Source: an uncultured Aquimarina sp. (GTDB taxonomy: Bacteria; Bacteroidota; Bacteroidia; Flavobacteriales; Flavobacteriaceae). From it: a DNA stretch of 64,000 bases. The DNA lies in the NCBI RefSeq assembly GCF_947495315.1, contig NZ_CANLYD010000002.1, positions 62,001-126,000 of the forward strand, read 5' to 3'. The notes under the pieces are model-generated. The model saw only the letters and a program-made list of their open reading frames with translations. It was not told where the DNA came from and searched no databases. Positions 57,459-64,000 of this stretch are shown here, one piece after another; the first letter of the stretch is position 1, and every line of letters starts with the position of its first letter. The position numbers and the translations under genes are program-made.

Positions 57459-57878
57459 ATGAAAAAACCATTTCTACTCATCATTGTAACCCTATTAATT
57501 TTTTCTTGTAAAAACGAAAAATCCACTTCATCATCGGATTCTGATATTGAATCAAGCCTGATTCGCGGAGAATATATATTAATTGATAACGCGGGTGTTC
57601 TAAAAGGTAAAGATTTTATTTATGGAGTAATTATCGATGACATGGCATATGAATTGGCTAAAAAGGTAAAGCCATTACAAAGAGAAGAATATGATATGGT
57701 ACCTGTAGTAATTAAGGGTATTATAAAACCTAACACAGAAGATGGTTGGCCACAAGTTGTAGAGATAAAAGAGATTGTTGGTGTGAGTGAGCCAACAGAA
57801 GAATTGCCAACAAAGATAAAATCCTCAGATTCATTACAAGAGTCAAGTGAAACAGGACACGAAGGTCATAATCACTAA
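57459..57878 (+). CDS. Lipoprotein with C-terminal His tail inside suf operon
   Basis: A 139-residue lipoprotein (LIFSC, C17) with no recognised family. The mature protein starts with a Ser/Asp-rich linker (STSSSDSDIESS). A domain of about 80 residues rich in Val/Ile follows (YILIDNAGVLKGK, VPVVIKGIIKP). An acidic tail ends GHEGHNH (133-139), with three histidines. It lies between sufB and sufC with short gaps (26 and 31 bases), so it is co-transcribed. It is a periplasmic or outer-membrane protein in an otherwise cytosolic assembly operon. The His tail could bind metal, but this is inference. Confidence 0.8.
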   Translation: MKKPFLLIIVTLLIFSCKNEKSTSSSDSDIESSLIRGEYILIDNAGVLKGKDFIYGVIIDDMAYELAKKVKPLQREEYDMVPVVIKGIIKPNTEDGWPQVVEIKEIVGVSEPTEELPTKIKSSDSLQESSETGHEGHNH

Positions 57879-57909
57879 AAATTTATTTAAAAAGATATAA
57901 AAACAGAAG

Positions 57910-58662
57910 ATGTTAGAAATTAAGGATTTGCACGCTAGCGTTGAAGATAAAGAGATCTTAAAAGGTCTTAACCTACATGTAAAAGCAGGAGAAGTTCATG
58001 CGATAATGGGTCCTAACGGTGCCGGTAAAAGTACATTAGCTAGTATCGTGGCAGGAAAAGAAGAATATGAAGTGACAGAAGGTAATATCCTGTTGAATGG
58101 TGAAGATATCGAAGAGTTAGCGGCAGAAGAACGTGCTCATAAAGGTGTTTTTCTTTCGTTTCAATATCCGGTAGAAATTCCTGGTGTTACAGTTACTAAT
58201 TTCATGAAAACTGCGATTAATGAAACTAGAAAAGCGCAAGGTCTTGAAGAAATGCCAGCCAAGGATATGCTAAAGAAAATTCGAGAAAAATCTGAATTAC
58301 TAGATATTGATCGTAAATTTTTATCTCGTTCTCTTAACCAAGGGTTTTCTGGTGGTGAGAAAAAACGAAATGAAATATTCCAGATGGCGATGATGGAACC
58401 TAAACTGGCTATTTTAGATGAAACTGATTCCGGATTAGATATTGATGCATTACGTATTGTAGCTAATGGTGTAAATAAACTGAAGAGTGAAGACAATGCT
58501 ATTATTGTAATTACTCACTATCAGCGTTTATTAGATCATATTGTACCCGATTTTGTACATGTTTTATATGACGGTAAAATAGTAAAGTCTGGAACTAAAG
58601 AATTAGCTTTAGAATTAGAAGAAAAAGGATACGATTGGATTAAAGAAGAGATAAACGCATAG
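57910..58662 (+). CDS. sufC: SufC ATPase
   Basis: A 250-residue ABC-type ATPase of the SUF complex. Walker A is GPNGAGKST, the signature is FSGGEKKRNE, Walker B is LAILDETDSGLD with the H-loop ITHYQRL. The ATPase moves cluster assembly in the SufBCD complex. It ends two bases before sufD. Confidence 0.97.
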   Translation: MLEIKDLHASVEDKEILKGLNLHVKAGEVHAIMGPNGAGKSTLASIVAGKEEYEVTEGNILLNGEDIEELAAEERAHKGVFLSFQYPVEIPGVTVTNFMKTAINETRKAQGLEEMPAKDMLKKIREKSELLDIDRKFLSRSLNQGFSGGEKKRNEIFQMAMMEPKLAILDETDSGLDIDALRIVANGVNKLKSEDNAIIVITHYQRLLDHIVPDFVHVLYDGKIVKSGTKELALELEEKGYDWIKEEINA

Positions 58663-58664
58663 TT

Positions 58665-59978
58665 ATGGAGCTGAAAGAAAAATTAATATCTTCTTTTCTT
58701 GCTTTTGAAAATACAGTAGATGTAGATGCTCCTGTTCATGATATCAGAAGTCAAGCTATAAAAGTCTTTGAAGAAAAGGGGTTTCCTACTAAAAAAGAAG
58801 AAGCCTGGAAGTATACTTCATTAAATGCTATTTTGAAGCATGACTATAGTATTTTTCCAAAAGAAGAGAACGCGCTAGAGTTTAAAGATGTAAAAAAGTA
58901 CTTTCTTCACGATCTAGACACTTATAAAATTGTATTTATTGACGGTAAATATTCTTCTCATTTATCTGAAACTACTCATGATAAGATTGATGTTTGTTTA
59001 ATGTCTTCGGCTTTAAGTCATGAAAAGTATAAGCCTATTATTGATAATTATTTTAATAAAATTGCTCCAGAAGACGGTCTTACTTCTTTAAATACAGCTT
59101 TCTCTAAAGAAGGAGCGTATATTTATATATCAAAGAATAAGCAGGCGGATAAGCCAATACAAATCATTCATTTTTCTACAGGAAAAGAATCAACACAGCT
59201 TTTACAGCCTCGTAACCTTATCGTAGTCGAAGAAAATTCACACGTGCAGATTATTGAGCGCCATCAAAGCTTAACGGAAAACCCTGTTTTAACGAATTCG
59301 GTTACAGAAATTTTTGCTGATAAAAGAGCATTTGTAGACTATTATAAAATTCAGAATGATAGTGAGAATGCTTCGTTGATAGATAATACACATATCCAAC
59401 AACAAGCACAAAGTGTAGCCTCAGTACATACATTTGCATTTGGAGGTAATGTGACTAGAAATAATCTAAATTTCTATCAGAAAGGCGAAGGAATTGACTC
59501 TATACTTAATGGAGTTACTATTATCGAAGGTAAACAACATGTGGATCATAATACCTTAGTGCATCACACAGAACCTAATTGCGAGAGCCATCAGGACTAT
59601 AAAGGTATTTTTGACGAAAGAGCAACAGGTGTATTTAATGGTAAAATTATTGTGAATAAAGAGGCTCAGAAAACTAATGCTTTTCAGTCCAACAACAATA
59701 TTTTACTAAGTGATAAGGCTACCATTAATTCTAAACCACAGTTAGAGATTTTTGCAGACGATGTAAAGTGTTCTCACGGCTGTACCATTGGTCAGTTAGA
59801 TGAACAAGCATTGTTCTATATGAGATCCAGAGGAATTGGAGAAAAAGAAGCAAGAGCCTTATTAATGTATGCTTTTGCCAATAACGTATTAGAAAGCGTA
59901 AAAATACCTCAGCTAAAACAACGAATTAATAAATTGATTGCCAACAAGCTTGGTGTTGATATTGGATTCGATTTGTAG
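58665..59978 (+). CDS. sufD: SufD, Fe-S assembly protein
   Basis: A 437-residue SufD, the SufB paralogue of the SufBCD scaffold. Landmarks are RNLIVVEENSHVQIIERH, the FNGKIIVNKEAQKTNAFQ block and CSHGCTIGQLDEQALFYMRSRG (residues split here only as landmarks). A terminator follows after about 25 bases, ending the operon. sufS is not adjacent. Confidence 0.95.
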   Translation: MELKEKLISSFLAFENTVDVDAPVHDIRSQAIKVFEEKGFPTKKEEAWKYTSLNAILKHDYSIFPKEENALEFKDVKKYFLHDLDTYKIVFIDGKYSSHLSETTHDKIDVCLMSSALSHEKYKPIIDNYFNKIAPEDGLTSLNTAFSKEGAYIYISKNKQADKPIQIIHFSTGKESTQLLQPRNLIVVEENSHVQIIERHQSLTENPVLTNSVTEIFADKRAFVDYYKIQNDSENASLIDNTHIQQQAQSVASVHTFAFGGNVTRNNLNFYQKGEGIDSILNGVTIIEGKQHVDHNTLVHHTEPNCESHQDYKGIFDERATGVFNGKIIVNKEAQKTNAFQSNNNILLSDKATINSKPQLEIFADDVKCSHGCTIGQLDEQALFYMRSRGIGEKEARALLMYAFANNVLESVKIPQLKQRINKLIANKLGVDIGFDL

Positions 59979-60002
59979 AAAAGAATAATCGTAATATATA
60001 CT

Positions 60003-60036
60003 AAACCTCTTCATATATTTGTTGAGGTTTTTTTAT
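60003..60036 (+). terminator. Terminator of the suf operon
   Basis: AAACCTC (60003-60009) pairs with GAGGTTT (60024-60030), followed by TTTTATTTT. It sits between sufD and the DUF2306 gene, whose ATG comes only a few bases after the T-run. Confidence 0.75.
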
Positions 60037-60039
60037 TTT

Positions 60040-60666
60040 ATGCAGAAAGCTACCGTATATCAAATAGTTCTACTTATACTTTATACCTTCTTTTGTGTAT
60101 TGATGTTTCAGATTACGCTTCAATATTTTCCTATTGACTTTGATGTGGCGTTTTTAAGAATCAAGCAGCAGTATATTCATTTCGCACATTATAAAATTGC
60201 ATTTTATATTCACGTTACATTCTCTGTTTTTTCCTTATTTGCAGGCTTTACTCAATTTTCTAAAAAAATAAGAACAGAGTACACTAAAGTTCATAAAGTT
60301 GTTGGCTGGATATATTTGGTTTCTGTATTACTTCTTGCGGCTCCATCGGGACTGATTATTGGATACTATGCTAACGGTGGGTTCTGGTCTCAACTCGCCT
60401 TCTGCTTACTAGCCATTGGTTGGTTTTGGTTTACTTTAAAAGCTTTTTGGGCTCTTAAACAACAAGATTATCAAAAACATCAAATTTTTATGATCAGAAG
60501 TTTTGCGCTAACATTATCTGCTATAACTTTACGCTTATGGAAATACTTGATTGTTTTGGTTTTTCAGCCAAGACCCATGGATGTATATCAAATTGTAGCC
60601 TGGTTAGGTTGGGTATTAAATCTAATTATTGCCGAAATTATCATCATAAAATATATTAAAAAATGA
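60040..60666 (+). CDS. DUF2306 membrane protein
   Basis: A 208-residue inner-membrane protein with five to six hydrophobic segments. It has YIHVTFSVFSLFAGFTQF and VHKVVGWIYLVSVL (a buried histidine pair), then RSFALTLSAITLRLW, which match the DUF2306 pattern; some members are heme-binding-like. I chose the ATG at 60040; an upstream TTG lies inside the sufD terminator. Its last codon overlaps the next ORF (ATGA), so it is coupled to the YARHG gene. Confidence 0.82.
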   Translation: MQKATVYQIVLLILYTFFCVLMFQITLQYFPIDFDVAFLRIKQQYIHFAHYKIAFYIHVTFSVFSLFAGFTQFSKKIRTEYTKVHKVVGWIYLVSVLLLAAPSGLIIGYYANGGFWSQLAFCLLAIGWFWFTLKAFWALKQQDYQKHQIFMIRSFALTLSAITLRLWKYLIVLVFQPRPMDVYQIVAWLGWVLNLIIAEIIIIKYIKK

Positions 60667-61559
60667 AAAACACAATCTTCTTAGTATTCGCTCTTATCAT
60701 TATATCTTGTAAAAAAGAAGCCCCGAAAGAAAAGGTCGAAACTACTCCAGTTTTGGAAAATGAAATTGTTAAAAAAGAAAATGATCCAGCGGTTGAAAAA
60801 GTTTCTAAATCAGATCATACATATTTGTTAGGTTATTATGTAGGTTACTTTGAAGCATCAGAATTTACTGATACAAACATCACTCCATCATATTCCAATA
60901 AAATAAACATCTCTATTGACCAAATTAAAACTGACTCTATTTATGGTCATTCTGTCGTTGCTGGAAACGAAAGACCATTCAAGGGAACCTTTGATAAAAC
61001 TTCTTTTTCCGCTAGAACTTCAGAACCTGGCGATGACAAATATGATGGTATTTTTGAAATTAAATTTTTACCAGGACAAAACGAAATCAAAGGAATCTGG
61101 ATAGCAAATAACAAAAACTTATCTGTAACAAAAAGAAAGTACAATCTTACCAAAAGAAAATTTAAATACGATTCCAAATTAAATTTAGATTTCGATGTTG
61201 ACTATGATTACAATTTAGCTTTGTATGATTCTCAAGAAGATGAAAATGGAGAATTGGAGGCGATAAGTGCACAAATTATTGGAAAACTTAATGCTTCTAC
61301 TCAAGAATTAACCAATCAAGATATTGAAAACTTTAATAAAGGAGAGTTAGAAGTCCTGAGAAATTTAATTTATGCCAGACACGGATACTCCTTTAAAAAT
61401 CGTAAGATGCGTTACTTTTTTGATAGTCAAATTGATTGGTATATTCCGGTCTCTACAGATGTTAGAAGTCAATTAACAGACCTCGAAAAGAAAAACATTG
61501 ATCTTATTAAGCGGTATGAGCAACACGCAGAGCGATACTATGATTATTTCGGAAGATAA
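60663..61559 (+). CDS. YARHG-domain lipoprotein
   Basis: A 298-residue lipoprotein (IISC, cysteine about 16) with a charged N-terminal linker. A beta-rich domain spans about 55-170, and a C-terminal YARHG domain spans about 230-298 (NLIYARHGYSFKNRKMRYFF, then DWYIPVSTDV and NIDLIKRYE). YARHG domains are extracellular and of unclear role, often near peptidoglycan or cell-wall functions. It overlaps the DUF2306 gene by four bases (ATGA), so the two are translationally coupled. Confidence 0.85.
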   Translation: MKNTIFLVFALIIISCKKEAPKEKVETTPVLENEIVKKENDPAVEKVSKSDHTYLLGYYVGYFEASEFTDTNITPSYSNKINISIDQIKTDSIYGHSVVAGNERPFKGTFDKTSFSARTSEPGDDKYDGIFEIKFLPGQNEIKGIWIANNKNLSVTKRKYNLTKRKFKYDSKLNLDFDVDYDYNLALYDSQEDENGELEAISAQIIGKLNASTQELTNQDIENFNKGELEVLRNLIYARHGYSFKNRKMRYFFDSQIDWYIPVSTDVRSQLTDLEKKNIDLIKRYEQHAERYYDYFGR

Positions 61560-61569
61560 TTGAACTTCC

Positions 61570-61602
61570 AGACCTCACAGGTTTTAAAAACCTGTGAGGT
61601 CT
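61570..61602. repeat. Perfect intergenic palindrome (33 bases)
   Basis: AGACCTCACAGGTTTT pairs with AAAACCTGTGAGGTCT around a single central base. It fills the gap between the convergent YARHG gene and the serine hydrolase gene. There is no T-run after the stem, but the strong hairpin could still stop transcription both ways. Such CTCACAGGTTT palindromes recur in flavobacterial intergenic regions by recollection, not checked here. Confidence 0.6.
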
Positions 61603-61605
61603 ATC

Positions 61606-62958
61606 CTATTGTATCGAGCTAACGATCTCCTTCAAGAATCTATTAAAATCCACACCAGCGTCACCAATCAATCCAAAACGTACAATTACTAAATCTTTAG
61701 AAGGAATAATAAATACTCGTTGTCCCTGAAATCCATTTGCAGAATACATGTCTCTGGGAGCATCAGGATAAAAACCTCCAGCATTTAACCAAAAGTGACC
61801 TCCATAGTCACCTTCTGATGTTGGACTTGGAGTGGTTATATAATCCACCCAATCCGTATTAAAAATTTGTTCTCCATTCCAATTGCCTTTATGCAGATAT
61901 AATAAACCGAATTTTGCCCAATCTCTAACCGTTGCCCATGCATATGAAGAACCCACATAATTACCCGCCATATCCGTCTCAATAAGCATAGAACGCATTC
62001 CTATTTTATCAATAAACTCTCGATACGGAAAATCAAGATACTCCTGATAACTATCAAATTGTTTTCTTAGAATCCCTGATAATAAATTGGTAACACCAGA
62101 TGAATAATACCAATATTCATTAGGCTTATGAATCGCTTCTTTATAAATTTGAGGCTTCGTCATATCTTCATCTATATATAACATCGTAGTTGCATCAGAA
62201 ATAGATCCATAGTCTTCATCCCACGCTAAGCCGCAGTTCATTTGTAGTAAATTGTTAATCGTTATCTCCTTTCTTTCATCACTTTGCCATTCTTTTATAG
62301 GAGCTTTTTCATTAATATTAATCTTACCCTGTTTTTGCAATACTCCGTAGTTGGTAGCCAATACACTTTTAGTCATGGACCAACCTAGTAGAATAGAGTT
62401 TTGGTCTAATCCATCTGCGTATTTTTCTGCTATTATCTGATCTTTATGAATGACCAAAACAGCTCTTGTCTTTTTAATACGCGCTCCTTCTTTATCAAAA
62501 ATCGAGTTGACAACATCATTTATTTTATTATAATCAACAGAAGTAAACACCGTATCTTTTTGAGGCAAATCTCCATAAGGAAATGGTAGATTGGTTTTTG
62601 ATTTACTTCGCGTAGGTGTTAAATAAGGAGCTTTTTCATCAAAATCATCATTAATCAATACACTCCCTAGTCCTTCTCTATAAATTGCTTTCCTTTCTTT
62701 TAGTCCAAAAACAGAGGCAATTGCGAATTTTTCGTTCTTATTTACCTCATCATCTGCTAGATGAACTGGAGCAAAATTATTGTCATTAATATCCGTAAAT
62801 TCTACAGTACGATTCCCGATAAAAACGGATGAAGCCATATTTTTGGCAGAATACCCAGAAAGTATCGTGAGTTTAGGATAGTTCCAAAAAGCTGAGACAA
62901 CTATGAATCCTACAATTCCTATGAATCCATATCCTAAAATCTTTTTAAATCGCTTCAT
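61606..62958 (-). CDS. Membrane-anchored beta-lactamase-family serine hydrolase
   Basis: A 450-residue class C beta-lactamase-like hydrolase. An N-terminal membrane anchor (about 7-26, LGYGFIGIVGFIVVSAFW) precedes the catalytic domain. The SxxK is S194-M-T-K197 and the Tyr motif is YYSSG. It is oriented against the suf genes and sits between the YARHG lipoprotein and sufS. It could act on D-peptides or esters in the periplasm. The substrate is unknown. Confidence 0.85.
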   Translation of the reverse strand: MKRFKKILGYGFIGIVGFIVVSAFWNYPKLTILSGYSAKNMASSVFIGNRTVEFTDINDNNFAPVHLADDEVNKNEKFAIASVFGLKERKAIYREGLGSVLINDDFDEKAPYLTPTRSKSKTNLPFPYGDLPQKDTVFTSVDYNKINDVVNSIFDKEGARIKKTRAVLVIHKDQIIAEKYADGLDQNSILLGWSMTKSVLATNYGVLQKQGKININEKAPIKEWQSDERKEITINNLLQMNCGLAWDEDYGSISDATTMLYIDEDMTKPQIYKEAIHKPNEYWYYSSGVTNLLSGILRKQFDSYQEYLDFPYREFIDKIGMRSMLIETDMAGNYVGSSYAWATVRDWAKFGLLYLHKGNWNGEQIFNTDWVDYITTPSPTSEGDYGGHFWLNAGGFYPDAPRDMYSANGFQGQRVFIIPSKDLVIVRFGLIGDAGVDFNRFLKEIVSSIQ

Positions 62959-63013
62959 TGTATAAGGTGTTAAATCCTTTTAAAAATAAACAATATCACT
63001 TAGAAATAGTTCC

Positions 63014-63021
63014 TATTTTTG
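63014..63021 (+). promoter_or_regulatory. Candidate -7 box of sufS
   Basis: TATTTTTG is an exact TAnnTTTG, 15 bases before the sufS start at 63037. No TTG is found at the usual distance. It suggests sufS has its own promoter, as the terminator and the oppositely oriented gene before it require. Confidence 0.4.
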
Positions 63022-63036
63022 CAGAAAGAAATTGAT

Positions 63037-64000
63037 ATGCTAGATGTACAGAAAATACGAGAAGATTTTCCAATTCTGAAAAGAGAAGTAAACGGAAAAC
63101 CTTTGGTATATTTTGATAATGCTGCCACATCACAAACTCCACAAGTAGTGATTGATGCGATAGTGGATTATTACAGCAATTACAACGCTAATATTCATCG
63201 TGGTGTGCATACACTATCACAAGAAGCTACAGATGCTTATGAAATTGCACGTAAAAAGGTGCAACAGCATTTTAATGCAAAACACCCATACGAAATCATC
63301 TTAACCTCTGGAACGACGCATAGCATCAATATTGTTGCTACAGGTTTCACTAATTTACTTGCTAAAGGTGATGAGATTATCGTTTCGGCTTTAGAGCATC
63401 ATTCTAATATTGTTCCTTGGCAAATGCTTTGTGAAAGAACAGGAGCTATTCTTAAAGTCATCCCTATGAATGAAGAAGGAGAGCTGTTAATGAATGCGTA
63501 TGATCAATTACTTTCTGATAAAACAAAATTGGTTTTTACCAATCATATTTCTAATGCTTTAGGAACTATTAATCCTATCGAAGAGATTATACAAAAAGCT
63601 CATAACGTTGGAGCTGCAGTCTTAATAGATGGAGCACAATCTTGTCCTCATATCAAACCTGATGTTCAGGACTTAGACGTAGATTTTTATGTCGCTTCTG
63701 CGCATAAACTTTGTGGACCTACAGGTGTTGGTTTATTATACGGAAAAGAGGAATGGCTTAATAAATTACCTCCATACCAAGGTGGTGGCGAAATGATTGA
63801 TCAAGTTACTTTCGAAAAAACAACCTACGCCGGTCTTCCACACAAGTTTGAAGCAGGAACACCTAATATTTGTGGTGGAATTGCTTTTGGAGTTGCTCTG
63901 GATTATATGAACAGTATTGGTTTTGATAATATTGCTGAGTATGAAAATGAACTATTAGACTACGGAACTAAAAAGCTATTGGAAATCGAAGGATTAAAAA
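63037..64000 (+). CDS. sufS: Cysteine desulfurase SufS, C-terminus outside window
   Basis: The first 321 residues of a SufS/CsdA-type PLP cysteine desulfurase, which supplies sulfur to the SUF system. Landmarks are YFDNAATSQTP (25-35), ANIHRGVHTLSQ (52-63), the HHSNIVPW motif (about 121-128) and the PLP lysine K224 (SAHKLCGPTG). The catalytic cysteine loop lies beyond the right edge. The gene is separated from sufBCD by three non-suf genes, one on the opposite strand. The frame is open to base 64000. Confidence 0.95.
   Translation, partial: MLDVQKIREDFPILKREVNGKPLVYFDNAATSQTPQVVIDAIVDYYSNYNANIHRGVHTLSQEATDAYEIARKKVQQHFNAKHPYEIILTSGTTHSINIVATGFTNLLAKGDEIIVSALEHHSNIVPWQMLCERTGAILKVIPMNEEGELLMNAYDQLLSDKTKLVFTNHISNALGTINPIEEIIQKAHNVGAAVLIDGAQSCPHIKPDVQDLDVDFYVASAHKLCGPTGVGLLYGKEEWLNKLPPYQGGGEMIDQVTFEKTTYAGLPHKFEAGTPNICGGIAFGVALDYMNSIGFDNIAEYENELLDYGTKKLLEIEGLK

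Noticed and set aside
60019..60039. Upstream TTG start for the DUF2306 gene
   Set aside because: The TTG lies inside the stem and T-run of the suf terminator; the ATG at 60040 gives a normal protein.
1..64000. tRNA, rRNA, insertion sequences or prophage genes
   Set aside because: I looked through the intergenic regions and proteins and saw no cloverleaf sequence, transposase, integrase or phage structural gene.

Overview
The window is a chromosomal segment of a member of the Bacteroidota, most likely a marine Flavobacteriaceae of the Aquimarina type (genus inferred from general gene style only). The DNA is AT-rich. Shine-Dalgarno sequences are largely absent. Promoters of the flavobacterial form TTG-N17-23-TAnnTTTG are readable in front of ompA and acpP. 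The proteins include type IX secretion (T9SS) C-terminal sorting domains, a TonB-dependent receptor with a carboxypeptidase-regulatory-like N-domain, many SCxxD/SCKxx lipoproteins, an IPExxxVDY protein and long BNR-repeat proteins. I see no insertion sequence, phage gene, CRISPR array, tRNA or rRNA.

Region by region. 1-4.2 kb is a minus-strand pentose operon, xylB-xylA-tal-galM; galM runs off the left edge. 4.5-5.8 kb holds an acetyl-CoA hydrolase/CoA-transferase. 5.9-6.6 kb is non-coding and carries three diverged copies of a hairpin-plus-core unit. 6.6-10 kb is a small protein / TonB receptor / acidic lipoprotein set that looks like a metal-uptake locus. 10-18.5 kb has an alpha/beta hydrolase and addB and addA (double-strand break repair), with the abundant OmpA-family porin gene between the two add genes. 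18.7-25.5 kb has Mn-type superoxide dismutase, purF, a PfkB sugar kinase, a secreted astacin-like protease with duplicated chitin-binding modules, RNase HI and purN. 25.7-30.1 kb is the housekeeping string acpP-fabF-rnc, followed by an IPExxxVDY gene overlapping pyk. 30.1-37.9 kb holds a soluble histidine kinase with its response regulator, a DUF2721 membrane protein, a collagen-motif lipoprotein, a membrane-bound GAF/AraC regulator and a large BNR/sortilin-like protein. 38-46.6 kb holds pepP, two hydrolases, a VOC protein, a di-heme peroxidase, brnQ, a small Cys/His protein and thiL.

46.9-55.5 kb is the most distinctive part. Three tandem paralogous 'choice-of-anchor B' LVIVD beta-propeller proteins (one lipoprotein, two T9SS substrates) are followed with very short gaps by a seven-repeat propeller lipoprotein, an MbnP-like protein and an MbnH-like di-heme peroxidase. 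In methanotrophs the MbnP/MbnH pair makes a copper-binding kynurenine protein, so this cassette may be an envelope copper-handling system with surface propellers. 55.6-64 kb is the SUF iron-sulfur operon (sufA-type, sufB, sufC, sufD) with an embedded lipoprotein that has a His tail. A DUF2306 membrane protein, a YARHG lipoprotein and an oppositely oriented serine hydrolase separate it from sufS, which runs off the right edge.
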